A stretch of 64,000 nt of DNA, taken from Macrostomum hystrix (lineage: Eukaryota > Platyhelminthes > Macrostomidae). Below, piece by piece: positions 38,071 through 49,394 of the stretch. Both the position numbers and the translations under genes were made by a program. The stretch is from NCBI GenBank assembly GCA_950097015.1, contig CATNEN010000007.1, positions 3,658,001 to 3,722,000 on the forward strand. Direction: 5' to 3'. The notes under the pieces were generated by a model. The model saw nothing but the letters and a program-made list of their open reading frames with translations, was not told where the DNA came from and ran no database searches. The first letter of the stretch is position 1. Each line of letters opens with the position of its first letter.

Positions 38071-41000
38071 TCACCCGTTCTTCACGCTGACAACAATGTG
38101 GCTGAACACCTTGCCGATGGCGTGGAAGCACGGCTCCATGAAGGCCTTCAGCAGGATCTCGTAGATGCGCCTGGTGTACCACAGCGAGATGTCGAAGGCC
38201 CTCAGGCTGGGCTGCCAGCACCAGATGGTGCAGAAGGACAGCAGGGCGAACTCGATGCCCCAGCAGATGGCTGCCGGCACGGCGCAGATCAGCGAGGTGA
38301 TTCGGTAGCACCACAGCTTCGTGGAGGTGAACACCTAGCGTCAGGATTCGGAGTCGGTATTCCGTGAACGGTTCGACAACTCCGTTTTGCAGATTTGGAT
38401 TTTGTCGTTGGACAAAGTTGAGACTTGGGTTTTGAGGGACTTGAGATATTAAGTATTTGTGATTTTGTTCTCAGGATTTTTGGTTTAGTACAAGGGATTT
38501 TTGGCTTCGTACTAAGGATTTTTGGTTTAGTACTAAAGATTTGAGATTTGTGTCTTATGATTTGTGGTTTGTCTTTAATGATTTCTTGTTTGGTTCTAAT
38601 GTTACTAATGATTTGTGGTTTGTTACTAAGGATTTGTGGTATGGTACTAAGGATTTGTGGTTTGGTACCAAGGACTTGTGGTTTGGTATAAGGATTTGTG
38701 GTTTGGTACTAAGGATTTGTGGTTTGGTACTAAGGATTTGTGGTTTGGTACTAAGGAATTGTGGTTGGTGCCAAGGATTTGTGGTTTGGTACTAAGGATT
38801 TGTGGTTTGGTACCAAGGATGTGCGGTTTGGTACTAAGGATTTGTGGTTTGGTACCAAGGATTTGTGGCTTGGTACATAGGATGTGCGGTTTGGTACCAA
38901 GGATTTGTGGTTTGGTATAAGGATTTGTGGTTTGGTACCAAGGACTTGTGGTTTGGTATAAGGATTTGTGGTTTGGTACTAAGGATTTGTGGTTTTGTGC
39001 ATAGGATGTGCGGTTTGGTACCAAGGATTTGTGGTTTGGTATAAGGATTTGTGGTTTGGTACCAAGGATTTGTGGTTTGGTACCAAGGATTTGTGGTTTG
39101 GTATAAGGATTTGTGGTTTGGTACCACCAAGGATTTGTGGTTTGGTACCAAGGACTTGTGGTTTGGTATAAGGATTTGTGGTTTGGTACCACCAAGGATT
39201 TGTGGTTTGGTACCAAGGATTTGTGGTTTGGTACAAAGGATGTGTGGTTTGGTACCAAGGATTTGTGGTTTGGTACCAAGGATTTGTGGTTTGGTACAAA
39301 GGATGTGTGGTTTGGTACCAAGGATTTGTGGTTTGGTACAAAGGATGTGTGGTTTGGTACCAAGGATTTGTGGTTTGGTACCAAGGATGTGCGGTTTGGT
39401 ACCAAGGATTTGTGGTTTGGTACCAAGGATTTGTGGTTTGGTACCAAGGATTTGTGGTTTGGTATAAGGATTTGTGGTTTGGTACCACCAAGGATTTGTG
39501 GTTTGGTACCAAGGACTTGTGGTTTGGTATAAGGATTTGTGGTTTGGTACCACCAAGGATTTGTGGTTTGGTACAAAGGATGTGTGGTTTGGTACCAAGG
39601 ATTTGTGGTTTGGTACCAAGGATTTGTGGTTTGGTACAAAGGATGTGTGGTTTGGTACAAGGATTTGTGGTTTGGTACCAAGGATGTGCGGTTTGGTACC
39701 AAGGATTTGCGGTTTGCATAGAGTTCTGGCGTGAATGCCGTAGCTTCTTTATTTATATTAACTGATCACCGATAAGATATGTTACGGGGTGGCCCTATTG
39801 GTGCTAGAGAGCATATGCCCAAGGATCTGTGCTTGGGTACTTGGGTTTGAGGCTGAGATCTTCGGTTTTTGAGATAGACAGTGCATAGCTAGAGAGCACA
39901 GTGCACAGTGTATCCAAGAGCTGGTATCTTTTTCTTATTTATTGATAAATCCTAAAGGTAAAAGTGCTCCCCGCATTCGCATCGCTCACCTTGTAGCTGA
40001 CCGTCCAGACGCCGTCAAAGCTGAACACGGTCGGGTCCGGCTCAGCAATAATGTCCTCGAATTGCACCTGCATTGGGAGATTCGTTCAAAATGTGAGCCA
40101 AAATCTACAACTCAAGAGACGGATTAAGGTGACACCATAGACCAGAAGTTCCAGGTGTACATCCTGTGGCCCAGCCGAATCGAGTTCAGGGACCTTGGTA
40201 CAAGAGGCAAACGAATTAAAAGCTCTGCCACTCATCCCTTAAGATTCGAACTTAGTACCTCTAGGTCAAAAGCCTCTCAAAGCTCCCACGTTAATCCGCG
40301 AGGCACCTCTATAAGTCCTGATCTCCTCTGACCCGAAGGAAAAGCACACAAAAGTCACCCTACTGCCTTGAGGTGCTGGTTGATGCAGTGCGGGTCCCTG
40401 TCCTGCAGGTCGATGCCGCTCTTCTCCAGCTCCACGCGCACCTGGTCGCCGGCCACCTGCATCACCGCCGGGCTGCGGCCCTCCGAAGTCATGTTCTTCT
40501 TTTGAGATAATTTGTCACACTGGAGAGCAAGCACTGTCAGCGATTCAGCCTCATGTGGAGCGTTTTGTGTCCACGTGCGATCCGTAGGCAGTCTTGAGCA
40601 CACATCATCTCCAGCCTGTGCAAACACTGCTCAAGCAATTAAGCACTCGGTTTCAGTGTGTGTGTGTGTGTGTGTGTGTGTGTTCATTCTAAGCCATTTC
40701 CATTCCACAAATGCAGAACATTTGGCCTCGCCTCGCCGGGACAGCTGCTGCAATTGTTTGTCTTTCGAGTCGAGTTCACTGACCCGGGTTGGCCTTGGAG
40801 TTAAAATCACTCTTGCTAACTCGAAGTTCTCAGGCGCGTGGCAGGAAGGTTGCAACCTGCCTTCGTTTTCAACTACCCGAGACCGCTATTACAAAAATCC
40901 AAAGTCCCCGAGCTCGAATCCACACCGTAGCCACATTCATTTGAGGCATCGCCACACTGAAAAACGGCTAGGGGCTTGTCGTACAATTTACTCCCATACA

Positions 41001-42254
41001 ACGAGGTTCAGTGAGAGTGTACAGTGCCTGAAGTCAAGAAAAATTCAGAGCTGGTGTACACACCTGTGAGAGTGTGCGAGCTCAGTAGACAAAAAATTAT
41101 GGGCAGAATCGCCTTTTCTCTGGCTTCGAGTCGAATCAAATAATTAAAAAAAAATTAATTCAGGAACCTTTCATATTCACTACTTATGCCTACATCAAAA
41201 GTAGCACTGTTAAAATGTGAATCGAAAAGTTTATAAAATCGCAATTTTTGGAGCATCGAATTGTGCTGCATGCGGCATGCGACATGCGGCTGTGCAGATA
41301 AAAATGCTCGATTGATAAGAATGCCCGAATGAATGAAAGACTGGCACTCCAGAGCACCCCGACCAGACAGCCGCGCCTGCCTGCAGCTCAAACCGGAAGT
41401 CCCTGAGCACTCTGATTCCGACTCCGCATCTCCATCTGGCAGTCATCCTGTCCCCCTGTCCCTCCAAGAGGAGAGGGGAGAGCTAGAGGGGTGGCTGAAA
41501 ATAGAGTCACTCTCATGATTGATGGCGGTGTCGTTAATTACCCTGGCTGACTCTCAGCCCCACCTCTTCCCAGCTTCCCCTCCTCATCCGGAAAGCTGCG
41601 ATTGTGCCGGCAGGCCGCGCGGCGCCAAACTCGCGTCCCAACTAGGCGAGGAGCAGAAATTATCGATTTTTCAACTCTCCACACGACTCGCAGAGCCAGC
41701 GGCAAAAAATGCCTCTTTCTGGTCCCTCCCGCCCGATGCAGAATTTCAAGGGAAAGCAAAACGATTCTGCATGCAAAGAATCTAAATGAATTCCCGCACG
41801 AATCGAGAGGAGTGACTCGGACTAATTAATAATTAATTAGCTGGCTCTCTGTGTGCAATGCCAGTTCTGCAGGTGAACTTGCCTATCTAATGCTGCTTGT
41901 GCAAGACCAGGCCCGCTCACGATTCTCACAGCTCACCTTGCAGTGCGTGTTCAGCCCGTTCGGGTCGCGGCAGATCACGTCCAGCCTCTGTTCCCCATCT
42001 TGGCCGCGCTCCAGCGTCACCCGCTTCCCGGCCACCTTCGGCGCCTTCAGGGTTGGCGTCTTCGGCATCTTGAAGAATGCGCTTCCGCCGCACTTCTTCT
42101 TGGCGGCCTCGTCACCTCCGGGCTCCGCGCTGCCGCCTGCACCGCTGCCGCCCTCCTGCCCGGCACCGAGGCAGGCGGCTGTCTCCTCCAGAACATCGTC
42201 GACTGCGTCTTCCAGTGCGACGTCGTGCTGCTTCGGCTGCTGCTCCTGGGTCAT
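38071..42254 (-). CDS. Caveolin with two alternative first exons
   Basis: Shared exons are 40067-39990 (26 codons) and 38334-38071 (88 codons with stop). The first carries VQFEDIIAEPDPT and FSFDGVWTVSYK. The second carries VFTSTKLWCYR and the membrane hairpin (AVPAAICWGIEFALLSF). FEDIIAEP matches the caveolin signature FEDVIAEP, and DGVWTVSYKVFTSTKLWCYR matches the scaffolding domain. Exon 1a (40492-40367, 42 codons) ends IDLQDRDPHCINQHLK. Exon 1b (42254-41937, 106 codons, acidic then Lys-rich) ends LDVICRDPNGLNTHCK. Both align with human NRDPKHLNDDVVK just before the shared exon, in phase 0. The products would be 155 and 219 aa. The 1b donor is AAG|GTGAGC. The 1a donor is either a GC donor (AAG|GCAGTA) or GCA|GTAGGG. 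Caveolins coat plasma-membrane caveolae. Confidence 0.88.
38475..39722. repeat. 21-23-bp array in caveolin intron
   Basis: About 57 copies of GGATTTGTGGTTTGGTACCA with AGG/AA variants, GATGTGCGG variants and occasional shortened GTATAA units. The KpnI-like GGTACC lies in most units. It occupies about three quarters of the 1,655-bp intron between the two shared caveolin exons. It gives long spurious open frames on both strands. Confidence 0.95.
40130..40312 (-). mobile_element. Dispersed SINE-like repeat with tRNA-like head
   Basis: The minus strand begins GCCTCGCGGATTAACG and reaches a B-box-like AAGTTCGAATCTT. It then continues AGGGATGAGTGGCAGAGC and CCTTGTACCAAGGTCCCTGA, blocks shared with copies at 29.7 kb and 59.0 kb. 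The 3' tail is deleted soon after TCGATTC. This is the best evidence that the dispersed family has a tRNA-derived head. It lies in the caveolin intron between exon 1a and the first shared exon. Confidence 0.55.
40658..40683. repeat. (GT)n microsatellite
   Basis: About 13 GT repeats, just upstream of caveolin exon 1a on the minus strand. Confidence 0.95.
40895..41130 (+). mobile_element. Dispersed SINE-like repeat, copy in caveolin intron
   Basis: Plus-strand blocks CCCCGAGCTCGAATCC, CCACATTCATTTGAGGCAT, GTGTACAGTGCCTGAA, GTGTACACACCTGTGAG and ATGGGCAGAATCGCC match the family in order. It sits between the two alternative first exons of caveolin, in antisense orientation. Confidence 0.65.
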
Positions 42255-44355
42255 GCTGCTCCGCTGTGTTGCTGCTGTGCCAAATGAGAATGTAAACAAA
42301 TCCTGGGTTCGATTCTCTTGGCTTTCAGGGAAGGAAGCGGCTTCTTCTCTCTTCCAGTTGTCTTCTTTCCTGTCGGGGATGAATTTCGGCAGCAGTTCTG
42401 GGCTCCTCTCTGCGACTGCCGCTTTTTTACGGACTGGCTCGCCGGATGAGTTGCCCGGCGCGGGGCTGGACTGCGAGACCTCGAATCGGATAGGACCGCT
42501 CTCGGAGTTGGGCAGCAGGGGAACAGCTGGTGGGATCCGACTGGGGCGGAGGAGGGGAGGGCTGGGGCGGTAGGGACCTCAGGGCGAGAGCTCCGCATCT
42601 CTCTTTCTCGCCCTTTTAGAAATCTCTCCAAGATGTTGTCCCCGCGACCAGTTGTGTGCACAGGCGGGCAAGATTAAAGTCGGACTGAAGCCACAGGAAC
42701 AAATGTTGAGGGTCGGAGCGCGTGACTGCACGAAATGAGAAGCGATAATGAAACAATATCGCGTTCTGTATGAACAGAAAAAAGAGAAAATGGCACAGAT
42801 CAGAGAGTGGAGACAGGACGCCATCAAAGGTGCTCCAAGGCTTTCATTAGCAACTCCGGGGAGTTACGAGATAATATAGCGATATTCTTTGTATCATTTC
42901 GCTATGAAATTGTCAGTTCTGAACGGCAGTGATCCCCCAGTGTGGATTATTAACATGAAGACCATAGCCGTATAAAAGTACATGTAAAAAGAGGCCGAGA
43001 GAAATCTCGTGTCGGTGCTTCCCGTGCTTTCCGGGGGTCGAATTCAGCTCACAGAAGCGAAGCTCAGCTAATCGACTCAAGCCTGAATGGATTAAAACTG
43101 ACGTTAAGAAGATTTTAAGTCCCGGGATGAGAGGCCTTTTGCTTTGCCTTCACAAAGGAATACTGTGTGAGTAGGGTCCCGCACATTGCCGCTGATCTTG
43201 ACATGAGGCAGAAGCGGATGTTTATGGTTGAGAAGTCGTAAATAAGATAGGGCTCCCGGGATAAATCCAATTACTCACCCATGCAGCCTCTCTGACTCTG
43301 GGTGGGGGGACAGGCAGGGTGAAACAGTACTGTACTGTACATTCTCCGTAGCGACAGTCCCTGGCGCGTGACCCAGTTTGACCTTCGTCAAGAGCGGACG
43401 GGAGCGTGACGCCCCCTGCCCTGGTCGACCGGCCTTCCCAGCATGAGACAGGAGGGGTTATTGCCTTCCCATCTTCTCATTCCCTGTACATGCAGCTACA
43501 AGCGACATGCAGCCGCTAGAATCTTTCCCCGGAACTAGACCCTGCTTCGAGCTCAATTATCGACGTCTTTTTTCCCATTTCGGCGATATTTAGACAGAGG
43601 GAATCTTTCGCAGCGTGAGAAAATAAACTAACAAAAGTGTTGGGAAAGCTGAGAGAATGTTCAGAAAACATTCCTAGGCAAAAGTGCATTTGAGCAGCCC
43701 AGCTCCACACAGCCCTGGGGGAATTCATAGTCTTTATGCTAACAGCAACAAATGCCACTTTATTAGATTCCCCTCGCTGATCAAACATGGCGTGGGATGA
43801 ATACGGAATATATTAACTGCAGTTATTTATGGTTCCGAACAGCTCCGAGTTATTGAAATGCATAAATCTTTTTTATAAGAAAATTGCATAAATGAAGGAT
43901 CACGTTTTCTTCCGATTTTCAGCAGGCTTCTGGTACTGTTTTCCAAATTTATTTATTGCACATTTAAGACGTAAAAACAAGAAATAGAATTTTTAATGCA
44001 AAGGTTTCTATAACAAATTGCCGACTAGATGAAAGTCTATAAAAAACTGAAGTACGAGGTAAAGGCTTGCAACTGAGAGAAAGAGTGCAAGAGGGCGCAA
44101 CAATGTGCCCAACAATGTGCACATGACAACACAAAACAAAGTGTTGCTGTTGTCTCAGAGAGAGAATCTGTAGGCTTCATCCCGACATCAGCTTGTTCAG
44201 TCGATGCCGCTAAAAAATAAACAATGTTGTTGAAATCGTTATGTGGTGAAGGAGTCTATTACACTGAAGGGAAATCCCCGAAATTTCTATACGCATTTGC
44301 ACATTTTTGTACTACAAGTAGTAGTAGTGGTAGTGGAATCCTGAATTAATTAAAC
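42255..44355. other. Upstream region of caveolin, no other gene recognised
   Basis: The first 350 bp are GC-rich and probably hold the 5' UTR and promoter for exon 1b. The rest shows no coding frame with a motif. A short palindromic CAGTACTGTACTGTAC lies near 43326. No core promoter element could be assigned. Confidence 0.35.
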
Positions 44356-44363
44356 AAAGGTTG

Positions 44364-45112
44364 CATCCACAGTCGGCACTACCTTCGTCCTCAGATGCAT
44401 CCACAGCCGACACTGCCTTGGTCCTCAGATGCATCCACTGCCTACACTGCCTTGGTCCTCAGATGCATCCACAGCCGACACTCCCTTGGTCCTCAGATGC
44501 ATCCACAGCCGACACTCCCTTGGTCCTCAGATGCATCCACTGCCTACACTGCCTTGGTCCTCAGATGCATCCACTGCCTACACCCCTTAGTCCTCAGATG
44601 CATCCACAGCCTACACTGCCTTGGTCCTCAGATGCATCCACTGCCTACACCCCTTCGTCCTCAGATGCATCCACTGCCTACACTGCCTTGGTCCTCAGAT
44701 GCATCCACAGCCTACACTGCCTTGGTCCTCAAATGCATCCACAGCCTACACTGCCTTGGTCCTCAAATGCATCCACAGCCTACCCTGCCTTGGTCCTCAG
44801 ATGCATCCACAGCCTACACTGCCTTGGTCCTCAAATGCATCCACAGCCTACACTGCCTTGGTCCTCAAATGCATCCACAGCCTACACTGCCTTGGTCCTC
44901 AGATGCATCCACAGCCTACACTGCCTTGGTCCTCAGATGCATCCACAGCCTACACTGCCTTGGTCCTCAGATGCATCCACAGCCTACACTGCCTTGGTCC
45001 TCAGATGCATCCACTGCCTACACTGCCTTGGTCCTCAGATGCATCCACTGCCTACACTGCCTTGGTCCTCAGATGCATCCACAGCCTACACTCCCTTGGT
45101 CCTCAGATGAAA
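44364..45112. repeat. 34-bp array
   Basis: About 22 copies of a unit made of TGCATCCACAGCCTACACTG and CCTTGGTCCTCAGA, with CCACTGCC and CCGACA variants. Copies are highly uniform. It overlaps the predicted 3' end of the minus-strand gene at 45086, whose stop codon TAG comes from the repeat's CTA. Confidence 0.95.
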
Positions 45113-46750
45113 ATTTATAGGCAAAGGAAACAAAAAATTGACAATAATCGATGTAGCACAGGAAAAACCCACATCAGCTTTGCTCATCCCGGATGGCTCC
45201 TGATCAGCGTCAGCCGACGTCGCTGTCGCGACCCCTGACGGTGGCAGCATGGCTTCCAGTCTGACAGCGCGCAAAGCGGTGGGTTGGCAGGCAATGAGGT
45301 GGTCAACGTCGCGCTCAGCCGCCTGCGAGTGCCGAATGCGCAGAATCCGCAGGCGGTTCCGAGCCTCCGCTGACCTGGCCGGATGAGGATGGCAAGTTTT
45401 GGGGATTGCTTCGAATGGATTGGAAGCAGGCTTTGAAATCTCAGGTGTTAGTTTTTTTAATGTTCTTAAACCAACACACTTAATCACTCATTCATCAATA
45501 CTTAGACACTTCGTCACCTAGTCTACGGAAACTTTATGACCTAGTCTATGGACAATTCATCACTTAGTCTATGGACACTCCGTAATAACCTAGTCTATGT
45601 GTTGTGCTGAGGCAGCGTGGCCAAATGGAAAACGGAGCAGTAATAATTGAGAAGGTGAAAAGGAACTTAGGCTTGAAAGGCCTGCGCAGCCAACCCCCCC
45701 CCAGCCAATCACAACGCGCCACGTGCGCTTGCACTCTAGGCGGCATGCAAGCCACATACAGAACACTATGGACACTTTGTCATCACCTAGTCTATAGATT
45801 AGTTCATCGTCGTCTTTTTCTTCAAAACTTTTGACATTCATTCCTTCATTCTACTGGTCTGGCTCAATGGCATACAGGGACAAAAATCCCAGCTCACTTT
45901 AACTGGCCGACCAGAATTTCGTACTGCTGCTCGTCAATGTTGACTGTGTTCCGCCGCTCATGTTGCTCCCTCTGCTTCTTCTGGCGAGCATTGACTCGCT
46001 TCTGACTCTCAACAATGGCCTCCATGACTTCTTTGCTGGGCTCGTTGTACTGTATGCAGTGCGATTCATGAGTAACTTTAGTTTTATAAACAAACAAACA
46101 AAACAAACAGACGATAAAAAAATTAGAAAAACTATACAATTTATTCCAGTTGAATTACAGTTAAATATAAAAATTTAAACTTTTCATTAAGAAAACGGAT
46201 CTGGAAACCAAAAATATACGCATTATGTATCTATAATATACATAATTATAATAACATAATATGCACATAATGACATAATATCTAAATAACATACATTTAT
46301 CATTACATAAACTTACAATTAATTATATATGTATGCTATAACAATAATATGAAACAAGTTTTTGTTCGCGAATTCCGGAGATTTCAGTAGACATTTATTC
46401 ATTCATTAAAATTAGATTCATAAAAATGGTTTCTTTTGAGACAACTGACTAGAACTAGTGTAAAAAAATTTTGTGAAAATAAAAAATTCATTCACTTGAC
46501 TGAAAATATGTTGTAAGGTGAGACTGCCCAACGTACATAAGAGATAAAGTAAAATTGAAACTTACTGGAAATTTTTATAATTACTTTCACAACAAAACTA
46601 ACAGCAGCAGTAGTTTTTTAACACTCAGAGATTAAACCCGCCCAGTCGATTTACGAGTATAAGAAGTGAAATCTTTATTGTAATATATAAACCCACCGCT
46701 CTTAAACGTTCCTGTTTTCGCTGTTGTTCATTCTTGCCATTTGTAGACAT
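45086..46750 (-). CDS. Small charged helical protein, three exons, family unknown
   Basis: Exons are 46750-46697 (18 codons, MSTNGKNEQQRKQERLRA), 46049-45898 (phase 2 at its end, donor AAA|GTGAGC) and 45374-45086 (acceptor GGCCAG). The split Lys codon joins in frame, giving QLKSAEARNRLRILRIRHS. The protein is rich in Lys, Arg, Glu and Gln (ESQKRVNARQKKQREQHERR), so it is largely helical and possibly coiled-coil. It ends its conserved-looking part with HLIACQPTALRAVRLEAMLP. After about GMSKADVG the reading is low in confidence: the last 25 or so residues may be intron, and the stop lies in the 34-bp array. Total 164 aa if read through. I do not recognise the family. Confidence 0.55.
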
Positions 46751-47230
46751 TTTTATTTCTCTTTGGTTAGTTTTTTCCGATGTAGCTGCACTGCAAAACT
46801 GTCACGAAACGAGTAAAACTATATTAATCTAAATGAACAACCTATATTTTTACGAAATTGAAGTAATTCAGTTGCAAGTGAAGCGATAAAATAATTAGAA
46901 AGATAGCAATTCTGATATACATAAATAACGTTTTACTTAAATAATTTAATTTATAAATTTTTCTCTTTTTTGTCTTACTTTTGCTAAAAAGTTTAACGCT
47001 TACACATGTTTTGTTTTAATGAGTTATATCTCTTCACGGAGGATTGTGACCAGAAAAAGTTATGTTTCTTCTCCTTAGCATCTTAACCCAAGGACCGTCG
47101 TATATTAGCCAGAGTTATAGTCGTGTAAATAAATATATATATATATACAGTTACATGGTTATGCTACAGTAGTCAATTGTCCTGCCTTTGCCTATCCAGC
47201 TTCTTAAACCATATGCATTATAGATCCTTA
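46751..47230. other. AT-rich spacer, no gene recognised
   Basis: Upstream flank of the small three-exon gene. It contains TA-rich runs (near 47134-47148) and no coding frame of note. Confidence 0.4.
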
Positions 47231-47276
47231 GCTGTGCCGCCTGGTGTTCAGGCGCCTGGTGTTCAGGCGGCACAGC
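47231..47276. repeat. Perfect 13-bp inverted repeat (hairpin)
   Basis: GCTGTGCCGCCTG at 47231-47243 and its exact reverse complement at 47264-47276, separated by 20 bp. The loop contains a 10-bp palindrome (CAGGCGCCTG, 47249-47258) flanked by direct GTGTT copies. The left arm matches lectin coding sequence (CTGTGCCGCCTG). Confidence 0.9.
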
Positions 47277-47361
47277 GAACAGAGCCTACTGTTCACTGAT
47301 GCTCAGGTCGAGTCGGAGATCGAGAACAGCGAGGAGTGGGCGAAGTTCAGCTTTACGTGAG
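47277..47361 (+). pseudogene. Truncated C-terminal fragment of the lectin gene
   Basis: In frame it reads LFTDAQVESEIENSEEWAKF and then SFT before a TGA, near-identical to the last residues of the intact lectin 2 kb downstream. Everything before this is missing and is replaced by the hairpin. It cannot encode a working product. Confidence 0.85.
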
Positions 47362-47749
47362 GGAGGGCAAATTGAAATTTAGCCAAATTAAAACTCCCGT
47401 AGGCCATTCGTTAGCCTTTATTAGCCTATAGTCTAGAAGTCCTTGAATTTAGCATTAAAAAATCACGAAAAGCGTTAATCAAGCTAAGATTAAGTATTTC
47501 GCTGTTAAATGTGCGTAAGCTCAATCGAAGCAAACGTGGCTGTAGACTGCTCGTACTTTAATCATATAATTAAACAATTTACAATCATATTGTTAATAAG
47601 TGCAAATAGTTGAATTTTACACATTTGAACCAAGGACCGGCCACTAGAAGAAGACATCTTCTTCTTCTAGTGGTCCTTGATTTGCACATGCATGGCTGGC
47701 CATTTCCTGAAGGCCATTGTCAAGAATGAAGGCAGTTGCCACGAAGTGA

Positions 47750-47985
47750 AATTTTAGGCAATGAGCCTAACGATGAGACTGCCTGCAGATGCACTGTACA
47801 TTATACACTGCCTGACGATAAGAAAGTCAGGGCAGAGGTATACACCTGTGTGAGCGTGTGCCTTCGTACAGTATCTGTGTGCATGTGTGCTCAGGAGTCA
47901 GCGAAATGGGCAGAATTGCCTAGCTCTCCTCGCTAGCTGCAGGTCATGTGTCGCCAAATGATGTAGTACGATTGCCCGCAGCCAT
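47750..47985 (+). mobile_element. Dispersed SINE-like repeat, copy upstream of the lectin
   Basis: Plus-strand blocks ACACTGCCTGACGATAAG, AGAGGTATACACCTGTGTG, AGGAGTCAGCGAAATGGGC, GCTAGCTGCAGGTCATGTGT and CGCCAAATGATG match copy 1. The reading AQESAKWAEL, LAA, VSPNDV is the same peptide-like tail seen in other copies. Confidence 0.65.
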
Positions 47986-48662
47986 CCTGCAATTATTATC
48001 ATGATTAAACGACAATATAAACGATCGTTAGTAAATTCTCGACAGTGGACTCACAGTCAGTTGCACTGACCCCTGCACATCTGCGTTTTCAGGCTTTTTT
48101 TCAACTACTTTAAATAATATCTGGCGAATATGCTGCATTTGTAAAATTTAGTACGAAGCATTGTTAATTCCATAGTAGTCGATTTAATAAAAATTTCTCT
48201 GACGTCAAACTGAATGAATAATAAGGCATAGTGGCATAGTAGAGTATAAACACGCTTAGTATAAACTTCAATTGCCGGAGACATTCGTTCTGAGCCAGTC
48301 AGTCGTCATAGTAGAAATGGAATTATGCATTCGTATTTTGGAAAAAGCTAAAGCTCAACTAAGTGTCCCAAAGTACACTCAAGACAGTTTTCTTGACGCT
48401 TATACATCTCTGCTGACCCGAAGTCGATGCGCATGGTAGGTGCTGAACTGAAATATGAGTCTGTCTCACCGTTTGGATGTCTAGACTAGAACCCTAGGTG
48501 GTTGCTAGGGTATGGGAACAGGTGCGTCAGGATTACGCAGCTTCTATTTAATTCAGCTCCGACAAAGAATTGCCTAACAATTCTTTATTTATTGCCAATA
48601 AAATTGCAAAAGTTGAGCTTAAATACTCGTAGAAGAGTTTTATGTAGATTTTTTAAGGTAAA

Positions 48663-49394
48663 ATGGTGGACAAAAACTTTTACAAGCTTCTGCAACTTGT
48701 GCTGCTACTGCTGTCAGCCCAGGCGCAGTCGCCGTGTCCAAGTCCATTCAGCAACTCATCCAGTCGCTGCGAATTCGTGAGTACGGCTCAAACCTGCTCA
48801 TGGTGCGAAGCCAACCTGCAGTGCTCAGCGCTCGGAGGCGAGCTGGCGAGTGCCTACGACTCTATAAGGAGACAGACTTTCAGCGCAAGCCTGTGGATCG
48901 GTGTGACAGACTTTGCCGATGAACGAGTCAAATCGAGGTCGGGATGGCAGAGAATTAATGACATGGGCATCATGCCCACCGATAACGCTCTCTGGTATGC
49001 GAACGATCCGAACACTGATCTGCAAGACTGTGTAAGAATCTATACCATTAGTGATCCGGGACGTCTTGCTAATAATTACTGCACAAATCACTTTGGTTTC
49101 CTGTGCGAGTTTAAACCTATGGGCCAGTCTGTCAGCAACCTGAAGTCAAAAGCTTGGAAGCGAGTGGCGTTCAAGAGGACCAGCTACAACCCGAGCTCCG
49201 AGTACTGCTACAAAGACCTGCACGGCATGCCGAGCGCTCTCCGCTGCGTGGCTGCGGCTGGTCGAGACGCGAACTGCAGACGCGCGCTGTACAACAGGAG
49301 GTCGCGACTGTGCCGCCTGCTGCTGTTCACTGACGCTCAGGTCGAGTCGGAGATTGAGAACAGCGAGGACTGGGCGAAGTTCAGCTTCGTGTGA
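48663..49394 (+). CDS. Secreted C-type lectin-like protein
   Basis: 243 aa, single exon. Residues 1-22 form a signal peptide (FYKLLQLVLLLLSAQAQ). A C-type lectin-like domain follows to about residue 152: CSWCEANLQC, GGELASAYDSI, SLWIGVTD, ALWYANDP, DCVRIY, FGFLCEF. Neither EPN nor QPD is present and a WND calcium motif is not evident, so sugar binding is doubtful. The C-terminal part has a cysteine pattern like a PAN/apple module (YCYKDLHGMPSALRC, DANCRRALYNRRSRLC). A broken paralogue lies at 626-1360 and a fragment at 47277-47361. The last 32 bp, including the stop, are repeated in tandem downstream. Likely extracellular, possibly in adhesion or defence, by family only. Confidence 0.85.
   Translation: MVDKNFYKLLQLVLLLLSAQAQSPCPSPFSNSSSRCEFVSTAQTCSWCEANLQCSALGGELASAYDSIRRQTFSASLWIGVTDFADERVKSRSGWQRINDMGIMPTDNALWYANDPNTDLQDCVRIYTISDPGRLANNYCTNHFGFLCEFKPMGQSVSNLKSKAWKRVAFKRTSYNPSSEYCYKDLHGMPSALRCVAAAGRDANCRRALYNRRSRLCRLLLFTDAQVESEIENSEDWAKFSFV

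Noticed and set aside
38541-39765. Long open frames on both strands (WFGTKDLWFG and YQTTNPWYQT repeats)
   Set aside because: They are translations of the 21-23-bp array inside a caveolin intron. Both strands are open in several frames, which is typical of a simple tandem repeat.
44361-45238. Three overlapping plus-strand repeat proteins (MHPQPTLPWSSDAST)
   Set aside because: The 34-bp array is open in all three plus frames. No flanking exon, promoter or conserved domain supports translation.
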